64,000 nt of DNA from Gammaproteobacteria bacterium. Its GTDB lineage: Bacteria > Pseudomonadota > Gammaproteobacteria > Pseudomonadales > Pseudohongiellaceae. Where the stretch lies: the NCBI GenBank assembly GCA_021773355.1, contig JAJFKE010000023.1, positions 1 through 64,000 of the forward strand. The letters are read 5' to 3'. Positions 35,465 through 43,818 of the stretch are shown here, piece by piece; within the stretch, counting starts at the first letter, position 1, and each line of letters opens with the position of its first letter. Both the position numbers and the translations under genes were made by a program. Under the pieces are notes generated by a model. The model was given only the letters and a program-made list of their open reading frames with translations. It was not told the origin of the DNA and made no database searches.

Positions 35465-36430
35465 ATGAAACGAACCGCCCTTTGCACCATAAGCCTATTC
35501 TTACCATTTATAACTGCTTGCGCGGATCTCGAGTCCACGAGCACCACGGACTTGTCTGTGGCGGCGACGGTGGCATTCACCGAAGGTCCAACGGTAGACA
35601 GAGACGGGACAGTCTATTTTACCGACCTCTACAGCAGTCGAATTCTACGCCTGTCCACGGATGGTGTTCTCTCCACCTTCCGTCAACCCAGCTATAGGGC
35701 CAATGGACTACTGTTTGATAGCGAATGGCGGCTGTTAGCTTGTGAAGGCGGCGATGGCGGGTCAGTATTGCCTCGCGTTACCAGGACTAACATGACCACC
35801 GGTTCCATAGAGGTGCTGGCGGATGCATACAACGGCAAGCAGCTGCATCAACCCAACGACCTGACCTTTGATGCCAAGGGCCGCATCTATTTCACCGATC
35901 GCCCCGGGGCAATTCGCCGACCTGAGCAAACCGGTGTACATGGTGTGTATCGCATCGATCCTGACGGCAGCATTGCGCGCATCCTCACCGAGCCGGAGGT
36001 GTTGCGACCTAACGGTATCATCATTTCGCCAGATGATAAGACTTTGTATGTCATAGAAACCGAACAAGCGGAAGGCGGTCCGCGGCTAATTCGCGCCTAT
36101 GACTTAAGCGAACAGGGCACGGTCAGCAATATGCGCATTTTTCATGACTTCTACCCAGGACGCAGCGGCGACGGCATGACCATCGACAGTGAGGGAAATC
36201 TGTATGTTGCTGCCGGATTAAACAATCTGCGCGGCACCAGTGAAACACTGGCTACCGTTGCAGGAATTCATGTGTTTGCACCAAGCGGCGAATTGCTCAA
36301 GCACATCCCGGTTCCCGAAGACACCATTACCAATGCTGCATTCGGTGGACCGGACCTGCGTACACTGTATGTTACTGCCGGCAAAACTCTCTATAGTTTC
36401 AGGACCGACATTGCAGGAACCAGGCGCTAG
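35465..36430 (+). CDS. Lipoprotein of the SMP-30/gluconolactonase family
   Basis: 321 residues from ATG 35465 (AGGAG 8 bases before; codons upstream to 35417 have no support). The signal peptide ends in ITAC, a lipobox with C at position 19. The propeller signatures are the metal-ligand glutamate in VAFTEGPTVDRDGTVYFTD, N in RANGLLFD, N-D-L in LHQPNDLTFDAKGRIYFTDR, and VLRPNGIIISPDDKTLYV with a later D in RSGDGMTID. The family hydrolyses lactones with a divalent metal. First gene of a three-gene unit with a sterol desaturase-like gene and a lipoprotein. Confidence 0.8.
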   Translation: MKRTALCTISLFLPFITACADLESTSTTDLSVAATVAFTEGPTVDRDGTVYFTDLYSSRILRLSTDGVLSTFRQPSYRANGLLFDSEWRLLACEGGDGGSVLPRVTRTNMTTGSIEVLADAYNGKQLHQPNDLTFDAKGRIYFTDRPGAIRRPEQTGVHGVYRIDPDGSIARILTEPEVLRPNGIIISPDDKTLYVIETEQAEGGPRLIRAYDLSEQGTVSNMRIFHDFYPGRSGDGMTIDSEGNLYVAAGLNNLRGTSETLATVAGIHVFAPSGELLKHIPVPEDTITNAAFGGPDLRTLYVTAGKTLYSFRTDIAGTRR

Positions 36431-36500
36431 CCAACAATTGGAGGTTGGTTATGTCTTCGGTTGCGCAATTCTAGTCGCCAGTGCAATAACGATCGAATGG

Positions 36501-37295
36501 ATGGACTACAAACTTCTGGTGACACTGTTGCTGACAATACCAGTGCCATTGCTTCTTTTGTTAGAACGGCTAATGCCGAAACGGCAAGATTGGATGCTGA
36601 GCTGGCGTGATCTGGCTGAGGATGCCTTCTGGGTATTGGCAACCTTGTACATATGGATCCCGCTTTACAGTGAATATTACAGAACACCGATTTCGAGAGC
36701 CTTCCTGTGGCTACGTGATGTATCCAGCTTTCCTGTGCGTCTCGAAGCAGAAACCATGACCGGTCTGCTGGCAGCCGCCCTGGTTGGAATTTTCGCCGCC
36801 GAGTTTATTGCTTACTGGGCGCATCGTCTGCAACATCGATTTATGTTTCTATGGCGAATCCATGCTACCCACCATCACATCACCAAGATGAGTGCCGCGC
36901 GAGCTGACCGAACTCACCCGCTGGAGTTTCTGGGGCTGACGCTGGGAACAGCTGTAGCGCTTGCCTTCTTCGGCGCCAGCCCCGAAGTGATCGGCTTGGT
37001 GATAGTGATGCGAACAACCATCGCCTATACCTGTCATAGCAACCTACCCTTGCAACCCGGTGTGTTCGGATTGTTGTTTAATACTCCCGTGTGGCATCAG
37101 TTGCATCACTCCTGTGACGATGCCGAGAGCAACACTAACTATGGTTGCACAGTTATTCTATGGGACAGAATCTTCGGCACGTTTTCAGGAAAACAGAGTA
37201 TCGAGCGCATAGGAAATGGCAGCGGTAATCAACTGTCTCTGCTAACACAGCTCACTATCCCGTTTCGTTCCAATGACACCCTGCGAAACCTATGA
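36501..37295 (+). CDS. Sterol desaturase / fatty-acid hydroxylase superfamily membrane protein
   Basis: 264 residues from ATG 36501, where a membrane helix begins and ends in the characteristic E-R-L-M-P. All three histidine clusters for the di-iron site are present: H108-x3-H112 (HRLQH), H121-x2-H124-H-H (HATHHH) and H199-x2-H202-H203 (HQLHH). About four helices. The family hydroxylates or desaturates sterols and long-chain lipids, or cleaves alkylglycerol ethers. A good GGAGG at 36440 is followed by an ATG (36451) in a different frame that stops after seven codons; the in-frame region upstream of 36501 has no ATG. The stop overlaps the next start (ATGA). Confidence 0.8.
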   Translation: MDYKLLVTLLLTIPVPLLLLLERLMPKRQDWMLSWRDLAEDAFWVLATLYIWIPLYSEYYRTPISRAFLWLRDVSSFPVRLEAETMTGLLAAALVGIFAAEFIAYWAHRLQHRFMFLWRIHATHHHITKMSAARADRTHPLEFLGLTLGTAVALAFFGASPEVIGLVIVMRTTIAYTCHSNLPLQPGVFGLLFNTPVWHQLHHSCDDAESNTNYGCTVILWDRIFGTFSGKQSIERIGNGSGNQLSLLTQLTIPFRSNDTLRNL

Positions 37296-37897
37296 ATATG
37301 CGAAGACTACTGGGCTCAGCTATTATAATTTTTGCGCTAACGGCTTGCGATCAGGGAAATGAAGCAGCAGCTCAAAGTAAGAATGAGTCTTTGCAGGCGA
37401 TTGCAGAATCATTAATAAATGCATTCTATTCCTTCGACCCCATGAAACTAGAACCTCTGCTTTCATCAGCTCCTGATTCCAGCGCTGCGGTCATCTATTA
37501 TCAAGGCTGGGCCGAAGGAGGTAATTATAAAATTCTAGATCGCAGACCCTGTGCATTGAAGGCTGCAAATACCGTCAGCTGCTCTATCAAAGTGGAGGAT
37601 GGCCCCATGCTTGCTCTCGGAATCGACTACGATGTTACCGATACATTTACCATTTCCTTTAGCGCCGGTGAAATCACTTCAGTAGAAACCAGCTCCGATG
37701 ATTTGCAGCTCTATTATGATGCCCGCGATTGGGTGAGAGCGCAGATACCTGAATTGATTGAAGAGCCCTGTCGCGGGTATTTTGCAGGAGGACCTACTCC
37801 AGGCGACTGTGCGCGGGCAATGGCGGAGGGTTATGCGCGCTTCGCAGACAGCGACGAATTCCTGCCGTTACAGGGATTACAACTGCAGGAATTATAG
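37292..37897 (+). CDS. Small lipoprotein of unknown function
   Basis: 201 residues, lipobox ALTAC with C at 19. The mature region has four or more cysteines (R-P-C-A, V-S-C-S, E-P-C-R, G-D-C-A) that could form two disulfides, an N-terminal helix (LQAIAESLINAFYSFDP) and then beta strands, a pattern compatible with NTF2/SnoaL-like or DUF4440-like folds, though I cannot assign it. Translation is coupled to the desaturase gene by a 4-base overlap, so it probably helps that enzyme or its lipid product. Confidence 0.65.
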   Translation: MNMRRLLGSAIIIFALTACDQGNEAAAQSKNESLQAIAESLINAFYSFDPMKLEPLLSSAPDSSAAVIYYQGWAEGGNYKILDRRPCALKAANTVSCSIKVEDGPMLALGIDYDVTDTFTISFSAGEITSVETSSDDLQLYYDARDWVRAQIPELIEEPCRGYFAGGPTPGDCARAMAEGYARFADSDEFLPLQGLQLQEL

Positions 37898-37921
37898 GAT
37901 TAAAGAAATAGGGGCCTGAGT

Positions 37922-38199
37922 CTGAGATATCCCCACGAAATCTTGAAAACGCTGGCTTAGTTTTATTTTAAATTCAACGCTGCAGTAAGCCCGCTGTAAC
38001 GGAGATGTTTCCTGGGAACAATCAGGGCCAGGGGCCCGTGAGCAGGGAGCATCTCCGTTACAGCGGGCGATGAGCTATTCTGTCCAGTCCAGCTGCTGGA
38101 AACTGGGCTATTATTCAAATCTAACGGCTGAGTAGAAAACGGCAGCTCAAAACAAGTTAATCTATTGAGTTGGCTCACTATTTTCTGGGGATATCTCAG
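37922..38199. mobile_element. 278-bp MITE-like element with 14-bp terminal inverted repeats
   Basis: CTGAGATATCCCCA (37922-37935) and TGGGGATATCTCAG (38186-38199) are perfect inverted repeats bounding 278 bp. Inside, GCCCGCTGTAACGGAGATG (37989-38007) and CATCTCCGTTACAGCGGGC (38050-38068) are a perfect 19-bp inverted repeat around a 42-base loop that itself contains GGGCC-AGG-GGCCC. No transposase frame lies inside. The flanking GGCC/GGCC sequences may be a small target duplication but are not clean. It lies after the lipoprotein gene, where its long stem would also act as a transcript end. Confidence 0.65.
37989..38068. repeat. 19-bp perfect inverted repeat within the MITE-like element
   Basis: The two arms are given in the preceding entry; in RNA they form a 19-bp stem with no mismatch. 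There is no adjoining T-run. Confidence 0.8.
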
Positions 38200-38294
38200 G
38201 GCCGGAGTAAATAGTCGGCATTCATATTTAACCTGCCCCCCACTTTATCTGCAAACTCTTCAAATTCCGTTGTCTTTTTAGAGTCCTCTTCCTT

Positions 38295-38396
38295 TCATTT
38301 ATTCGCCTTCTTTAATCTTTTTTCATTACGCTTTTCTTTCAATGTTTTCTCAGCTTTCTTTTTAACTGACTTTTTCGAATCTTGACCCTTTGACAT
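38295..38396 (-). CDS. 33-residue lysine-rich small protein
   Basis: The frame starts at 38396 with AAGGAGAG 6 bases upstream and encodes MSKGQDSKKSVKKKAEKT followed by LKEKRNEKRLKKANK and a stop. About 45% of residues are Lys or Arg; it would be a single charged helix without a membrane segment. Similar short M-x-K-G-x-x-x-K-K...K-T-x-K-E-K-R proteins are, from memory, found scattered in Gammaproteobacteria and annotated hypothetical. Nucleic-acid or ribosome binding is an inference from charge. It stands alone between the MITE-like element and the serine hydrolase gene. Confidence 0.6.
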   Translation of the reverse strand: MSKGQDSKKSVKKKAEKTLKEKRNEKRLKKANK

Positions 38397-38513
38397 AAAT
38401 CTCTCCTTGAACTTAGTTGATAAGGTATTAAACGATTAGCAGGCAGACTAAATTTAAAACAGCTCACCCCTGAAACCAGACACACTTTATTTGAGCAATA
38501 GTAAATATTTCAT

Positions 38514-39866
38514 TTATCTTGGAATCCCATAGCCGCGTATTTTTTGCCCCTGATCGGCCACACTATCTATCACAGACTGCGACACTACATTGGTGAATCG
38601 TTGCCGAATATTAAGCGGGCCGTGTCCACGCAGTTGAATGAACATGAGCCCGACAAGATCTTCAACCGGGTCTGCGTAATACAAGGTGCCAAAAGCGCCG
38701 CCCCAGCCATAACTGCCCGGTGACAGGGTATCTAATGACACGGTCGGGTCGACCAGCACGCCAAAGCCCAGGCCGAAGCCGTAGCCTGGACCACGAATAT
38801 AGACTTCATTCTCGCCGGTGTGATTGCTGATCATCAGGTCCACCGTCATGCGACCCAATAGCCTGACTCCGTTCAGCTCACCACCGTTTGCGATCATCTG
38901 TGCGAAACGAATGTAGTCAGACGAGGTGCTGTTCAGTCCGCTTACACCAGGAAAATAAGTAGTCGGCTCCTGGAATGCTGGTGCCCGTTGCAACTCAGCC
39001 TCACCGCCGTCATTGGGTATGTACCTTGCCGCCACCCGATCGACCTTCTCGAGAGGTATGTTGTAGAAGGTATCGTGCATACCTAGCGGTTCGAAGATTC
39101 GCTCCCGCAGGAACTGGTCGATGGACTGGCCGGATATCTTCTCAACCAGAACCGCAACAAAATCGGTGGAGGCTCCGTATTGCCAATGATCACCCGGGTG
39201 GAACGCTGCAGGAATCGTCGCTGCTCTCGCCACCCGCTCAGCTAGTGTCGCCGACTGAAAGTTCTTGCCATCGTTAGTTACCCACTTCAGTTCTTCCTCT
39301 GTAAGGCCCTTGTTTTCAGGGTTAAGTGTCAGGCCCGAGGTGTGGGTTAATACGTGGCGAATTGTGATTGGCCGTGCCTCTGGCACGCGGCTCTGGCGCG
39401 GCCCGTCGCTTAGCAAAACCTGGTGATCGGCATACTCGGGAATCCAGTCGGAGATTGGGTCGCCCAATCGAAAACGGCCTTCCTCGAATAACATCATCAG
39501 GGCTGTAGACACAATTGGCTTGGTCATAGACGCCAATGCGAAAATGGTATCGGTGGTCATGGGAATACTTTCTTCTCTATACTTCCAACCGACAGCCGAG
39601 TGATGTATCACCTTGCCATGCCTGGCCACCAGCGTCACCGCTCCCGCAATTTGATTGTTACCGATAAAACGCTGGAAATACTCATCGATACGGCCCAGTC
39701 GTAGCGTGGATACCCCTACCGATTCAGGCTTCGCCGTTTGTAATTTTTCGGCAGCCTGCACACTCGATGAAGCCACGGCGAAGCTGAGTACAAGACTGAC
39801 TGCCACGATCATATTCGTTACTCTGCTTAGGTAGCTCCAAGCAAACTGTTTTAACTTATTGTTCAT
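38514..39866 (-). CDS. Exported serine hydrolase, class C beta-lactamase/EstB type
   Basis: 450 residues from ATG 39866, which places a signal peptide at about 18-38 (VQA-A); an upstream ATG at 39914 is less likely. S113-M-T-K116 is the nucleophile/base motif, Y230-G-A is the Y-x-N position (with Ala, as in esterases), and the motif GWGGAFGTLYYADP near the end is typical of EstB-like enzymes in place of the K-T-G box. Also visible: HVLTHTSGLT. Such proteins are esterases, D-aminopeptidases or lovastatin-acyltransferase relatives more often than beta-lactamases. Monocistronic. Confidence 0.8.
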   Translation of the reverse strand: MNNKLKQFAWSYLSRVTNMIVAVSLVLSFAVASSSVQAAEKLQTAKPESVGVSTLRLGRIDEYFQRFIGNNQIAGAVTLVARHGKVIHHSAVGWKYREESIPMTTDTIFALASMTKPIVSTALMMLFEEGRFRLGDPISDWIPEYADHQVLLSDGPRQSRVPEARPITIRHVLTHTSGLTLNPENKGLTEEELKWVTNDGKNFQSATLAERVARAATIPAAFHPGDHWQYGASTDFVAVLVEKISGQSIDQFLRERIFEPLGMHDTFYNIPLEKVDRVAARYIPNDGGEAELQRAPAFQEPTTYFPGVSGLNSTSSDYIRFAQMIANGGELNGVRLLGRMTVDLMISNHTGENEVYIRGPGYGFGLGFGVLVDPTVSLDTLSPGSYGWGGAFGTLYYADPVEDLVGLMFIQLRGHGPLNIRQRFTNVVSQSVIDSVADQGQKIRGYGIPR

Positions 39867-40329
39867 TGAATATGCGCTCTCTGTTGACACTCGTTGGTGG
39901 TTAGAGTCTAGCATATTCCGGTTGCTAGCCTATATGCCTGAATTCGAGAGCTACACTAGCTTACAGCTGAATAAGCCCAAATCCACGCTTTGGATTGAAA
40001 GCCAATATTCAAACAATCTTCCCGCTTGTCTGAAAGTAGTTGCAACGGCAGCCTCAAATTTCCCAGGCTGGCATTCAAATAGGCAGCAAACCTGCTCCAG
40101 ATACTGACTTGAAGCAAACAGTCATAAAGCAATCTTGAACGTTCTGAAGGGGCAGCACACAAGAAACTTATTGAAAGTGTGGGAGGGTCACAATTAGACA
40201 CTTTGATTTCGGTTTAGAAAATACTCCCGCAGCGGTGAAATGTCTGCTAATTTAGCCCAACAAATTCACTGATGAGCAACTATGGCTCTGCGCGGAACCA
40301 CAATAATTAAAGCGCTCCGGAGAACAGCG
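39867..40329. other. 463-bp divergent intergenic region
   Basis: Separates divergent serine hydrolase and esterase genes. No gene, known RNA or repeat recognised; no consensus promoter is convincing by eye. Confidence 0.35.
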
Positions 40330-41577
40330 ATGATTCTTAGGAAATTACTGATAGGTATAAGTACTGTAGCATTTGCACAAACTCTGAATGCGTCTGAAGC
40401 AGATTCGACGCTGGCAACACGACAGCAAATTGAAGCTGACCTCATCCAGTTGTATAGAGCTCAAGCCGAACGCCCACAAATCGTTGAGAAGATCGATTTT
40501 CTGGATCGAGACGACAGCAAGCAGCCAATAAGCATTGTGTATAACCGCGATATTATTCCATCCAATCGAGTACTGGTTATCTCCATGGATGATGGCGCTC
40601 GTGGACTGGTAACCGATGTTGAGGACGCGGTGATCATAGGTGTACCCATGGCAGATCGAATTCGCGATCTGGTTCCGCCTACACCTGAGGATGTAATCGA
40701 GGAATCTCCCGAATGGGAGAACGCACAAATCACCGATCCAAATTCAGACGCCATGATTCAGTTTTTAAAGGAACAGCTAATACCTTACGCCGAAGAAAAC
40801 TACGGGCCATTTTTCCACAAAGTACTTTTTGGTTATAGCCTGGGCGGTATTTTCACCTTGCAAACCTTGATGAGCGAACCGGAATTATTCGATTCCTATA
40901 TTGCCGGCAGCCCATCGCTTTGGTATCGATACAACTATTACGAGACTCTTGCTATCAAGGCCGCTCAGCATAGAGAAAGATTTCAGGGTAAGTGCCTCAT
41001 CCTTTCTGCCGGAGAAGACGAGCCATCAATATCTGTTGGAACACGAAACTACGCACGCCTTTTGGCTGGTTTGGATATGCCACTCATAACCCATCACCAA
41101 CGTAATATGGAAACTGATCACGGTCACAACCGCACTCTTTCGTTTCTCTACGGCTGGGATCGCATTTTTAATACTGACGATGTATTTGTTCCAGCATCAA
41201 CAATAACTGCTAGCACTCTGGATGAGTATCACGATTTTGTCGATGGATGGCTAAGTAAAACAAGCTGTGTTGCCAATTCGCCAATGCGTAGTGCAAGCGC
41301 CTATAGTGTATTCGCTTCGAAATTGGCCGCTGATAAAAACTATAGCGAAATGAAAGCACTGTATAATTATGCTCGCGACACTATGCCTATAAACTCACGT
41401 ACTTTTGCCAGCATTCAGCTTCCATTACTGGCAGGATTTTCAGAAATGCCTGACGAGGAAAAAGATTTTTGGGCAACAGGCTACAAGTCTTTCCTGGATA
41501 GCAGGCCAACCCCGGCTTTAGCCGTTCACTACATTAACAAGGAAGTTTTGGAGTATTTATCTTCGCAGGCAAATTAA
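40330..41577 (+). CDS. Exported alpha/beta-hydrolase esterase (esterase D / IroE type)
   Basis: 415 residues from ATG 40330 (GGAG 8 bases before; an ATG at 40282 would add 16 residues before the signal). Signal peptide about 1-21. The nucleophile S170 lies in FGYSLGG, preceded by FLKEQLIPYAEENYG, the family's helix; IAGSPSLWY and ILSAGEDEP (acid) and METDHGH (histidine) complete the putative esterase fold also found in ferric-enterobactin esterases. The C-terminal 110 residues form helical pairs with a TPR-like look (MKALYNYARDTMP). Substrate unknown. Confidence 0.75.
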   Translation: MILRKLLIGISTVAFAQTLNASEADSTLATRQQIEADLIQLYRAQAERPQIVEKIDFLDRDDSKQPISIVYNRDIIPSNRVLVISMDDGARGLVTDVEDAVIIGVPMADRIRDLVPPTPEDVIEESPEWENAQITDPNSDAMIQFLKEQLIPYAEENYGPFFHKVLFGYSLGGIFTLQTLMSEPELFDSYIAGSPSLWYRYNYYETLAIKAAQHRERFQGKCLILSAGEDEPSISVGTRNYARLLAGLDMPLITHHQRNMETDHGHNRTLSFLYGWDRIFNTDDVFVPASTITASTLDEYHDFVDGWLSKTSCVANSPMRSASAYSVFASKLAADKNYSEMKALYNYARDTMPINSRTFASIQLPLLAGFSEMPDEEKDFWATGYKSFLDSRPTPALAVHYINKEVLEYLSSQAN

Positions 41578-41610
41578 GCGATAGAGAATCCTGGCCCTGT
41601 CAAGCGTCGT

Positions 41611-42504
41611 TCAGGGACTTCGCTGCGCGAAATATATGGCTAGAAATTGCGCAAACAAACGTACCTTGGCAGACAGGTGACGCTTGTGTTGATAGATGGC
41701 AACCACGTCACGATCGATTGCCTGCCAATCATCTAACACCGTCAGCAATTTCCCCGAAGCCAGATCGGCACCGAGATAGTAATCGGGGAGATAGGCCAGG
41801 CCCAGGCCATTCTCTGCTGCGGCACGAAGCGCATGACCACTATTGCTGCGCCAGCTACTATTTACACTGATACTGATAGCTCCTTTCGGCCCCTTGAATC
41901 TCCATGGTCTGGTTTGTCCCGCGTCAACAAACAACAGACAATTGTGCTGCTTTAAGTCCTGAGGCTTAAGTGGTGCTCCGTGTTTGTCTACATAAGCAGG
42001 ACTTGCCACCACGTGAAAGCGAGTCGGTGTTAGTGCCAGGTTAACCACATTGATGTCCTTGCGCGCACCAACTTGAATCGCGATGTCAATATGCTCCTCG
42101 ATTAGATCCACTCTGTGCCCGCCCAGATGAAGGTCAACCTCCAACTCGGGATGTGAATCTTGAAACAACGCCAATGCTGGCACCAACAATGCCTCGCCAA
42201 TTAAATGGGGCGCACTAATCGTCAACTGCCCTCTCACTTGTTCCTGTAGTTGGCTTACTGCACGTTCGGCGGCCTCAAGGTCCTCGACAACTTGCCTGCA
42301 TTGCGTGTAATAGATCTCTCCGGTCTCTGTGAGTGATAGCTTGCGCGTGGTTCTATGTAACAAGCGTGTGCCCAGGCGATCCTCCAGTCGGCTGACTTGC
42401 TGACTAACATGCCCCTTGGAGACGCCCATCACTAGTGCAGCGGCTGAAAAACTGCCGCTATTGACCACTTCTACTAACTCTTCAAAGCCTTCCCAGCGAC
42501 TCAT
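41611..42504 (-). CDS. LysR-family transcriptional regulator
   Basis: 297 residues. N-terminal winged helix (FEELVEVVNSGSFSAAALVM, then HVSQQVSRLEDRLGTRLLHR) and C-terminal two-lobed effector domain (LTISAPHLIGEALLVPALAL). By sequence it is close to the CrgA/DsdC-like branch annotated for many gammaproteobacteria. It is divergent from the orphan ATP-synthase c-subunit gene; the 127-bp gap has a perfect inverted repeat, the normal arrangement for a LysR protein that controls itself and its neighbour. Confidence 0.85.
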   Translation of the reverse strand: MSRWEGFEELVEVVNSGSFSAAALVMGVSKGHVSQQVSRLEDRLGTRLLHRTTRKLSLTETGEIYYTQCRQVVEDLEAAERAVSQLQEQVRGQLTISAPHLIGEALLVPALALFQDSHPELEVDLHLGGHRVDLIEEHIDIAIQVGARKDINVVNLALTPTRFHVVASPAYVDKHGAPLKPQDLKQHNCLLFVDAGQTRPWRFKGPKGAISISVNSSWRSNSGHALRAAAENGLGLAYLPDYYLGADLASGKLLTVLDDWQAIDRDVVAIYQHKRHLSAKVRLFAQFLAIYFAQRSP

Positions 42505-42537
42505 ATTGTATTCTCAGGCAAATTCTATTGTTTATAT

Positions 42538-42580
42538 ATATGAACAGTATTATTTGTATTAGCTATATTATCGTTCATAT
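42538..42580. promoter_or_regulatory. Candidate LysR operator between the divergent genes
   Basis: ATATGAAC (42538-42545) and GTTCATAT (42573-42580) are perfect inverted 8-mers separated by 27 bp of very AT-rich DNA that contains TATTAT and TATATTA boxes. It lies 34-60 bp from the LysR start and 52 bp before the c-subunit start. Confidence 0.5.
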
Positions 42581-42631
42581 GGGAACACACTATAATCCGC
42601 ACATCAACCCTGCGACCCGAGGAAATAACAG

Positions 42632-42883
42632 ATGGATGAGTCAGCTTTCTTTAATGCCATGACCATGCTGTCAGCGGCAATACTCGTCGGCGGCGCTGCC
42701 ATCGGTTCAGCTTTGGGAGTCGGTGGTGTTGGCGCCAAGCTCATCGAGAGCACGGCCCGTCAGCCCAGTGAGGCCACCATGCTGCAAAACAAAGCCTTTC
42801 TGATGGCTGGCATGTTGGACGCGATTCCCATTCTTTCTGTGGCGATAGCCCTATTGCTGTTGTTCGCCAACCCCTTAGCCTAG
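42632..42883 (+). CDS. Orphan ATP synthase F0 subunit c homologue
   Basis: 83 residues, two membrane helices joined by the polar loop with R-Q-P (43-45). D63 in MLDAIPILS is the ion-carrying acid; Asp, as in proton-type c rings of gammaproteobacteria. The helix-1 glycine pattern (ILVGGAAIGSALGVGGVG) is complete, so the ring can probably form. No other F0 or F1 gene is nearby. The start has GAGGAA 7 bases before ATG. It is divergent from the LysR gene and followed after 22 bp by a membrane cytochrome gene. A second c subunit for ring remodelling, or a ring used for another purpose, are the two readings. Confidence 0.8.
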   Translation: MDESAFFNAMTMLSAAILVGGAAIGSALGVGGVGAKLIESTARQPSEATMLQNKAFLMAGMLDAIPILSVAIALLLLFANPLA

Positions 42884-42905
42884 CCACGCGCCACAGGCAA
42901 TAGCG

Positions 42906-43655
42906 ATGACTACCAGTGTTCTTGGCCGGAATCAATTACCCAACCTTGCCTTAGAGTTGAAGGCACTTTTTACCGGCTATGTCCTCGTCGTCGGTCTGGG
43001 ACTGCTGGTAGCGGGTGGCCAGATATTGCTAACCCACGGCATGGCCGATGACGAATTTGGCTTGTCCGTGGACGACATTGTTTACAGCTACTACGGCAAC
43101 CGCGGTGACAGCCGACTGGAAGCCAAATTAAACGGATCAATGAAAGACAAGGCTTCTATCGTAGATCGCACTGCGATTATTCGTTGGGTGCACGATGGCT
43201 CGTCAGCGCTGGCTTGGGATTCACAAATTGGCCAGGTGTTTCAAAATAACTGCGTTAGTTGTCACGGGGTAATACCGGGACTACCGGATTTCAATTCACT
43301 TGCTGGCGTAAAATCGCTTGCGGCAATAGACACTGGGGCCAGTATCGATTCACTCACGCGTGTTTCTCATATTCATCTGTTCGGTATTTCCTTTATCTTT
43401 TTCTTTGTCGGATGGATATTCAGTTACGCTCAGGGTATTTCAAGTCGCACCAAGGCCGTTCTCATTGCCATTCCTTTTGCCTTTCTATTTCTCGATATTA
43501 CCGCCTGGTGGCTTACCAAATGGTATCCGGCGTTTGCCTGGGCAACGCTTATTGGAGGTATAGGGTATTCCATTGCCTCCAGCTTCATGTTGCTGTGTTC
43601 TCTCTATCAGATGTGGCTAATGCCGATTCTCACTAGCTCGATCCGCAATGACTAG
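42906..43655 (+). CDS. Membrane protein with embedded c-type heme site
   Basis: 249 residues. One N-terminal membrane helix (about 20-42), an external segment of about 90 residues with one heme site C116-V-S-C119-H120, and three further helices (about 155-178, 183-203, 210-240). The external part also has S-V-D-D-I-V-Y-S-Y-Y. I do not recognise a named family; the layout (helix, one-heme domain, helices) suits a quinol- or cytochrome-linked membrane partner. It begins 22 bp after the c-subunit gene and is surely cotranscribed. Its stop is followed by a clear gap. Confidence 0.65.
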   Translation: MTTSVLGRNQLPNLALELKALFTGYVLVVGLGLLVAGGQILLTHGMADDEFGLSVDDIVYSYYGNRGDSRLEAKLNGSMKDKASIVDRTAIIRWVHDGSSALAWDSQIGQVFQNNCVSCHGVIPGLPDFNSLAGVKSLAAIDTGASIDSLTRVSHIHLFGISFIFFFVGWIFSYAQGISSRTKAVLIAIPFAFLFLDITAWWLTKWYPAFAWATLIGGIGYSIASSFMLLCSLYQMWLMPILTSSIRND

Positions 43656-43818
43656 AATGGTTGCTACGCATCCATCTGCTGAGTACTAATGGAAAACTGC
43701 CACACTCAAACGCTGACGTCACTTGGCAGCTCCTTAAGCGGTAAAATACTCTTTACTCCGTCGGTAGATAGCTTATGCTTTGACCAATAAGAAAACCTTT
43801 TCGAGAAACGGAGTCACT

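Noticed and set aside
38514..39866. Beta-lactamase target of the BlaI-type repressor
   Set aside because: The motifs (S-x-x-K, Y-G-A, W-G-G) fit esterases, and the gene is 34 kb away from the repressor; the repressor has no adjacent beta-lactamase.
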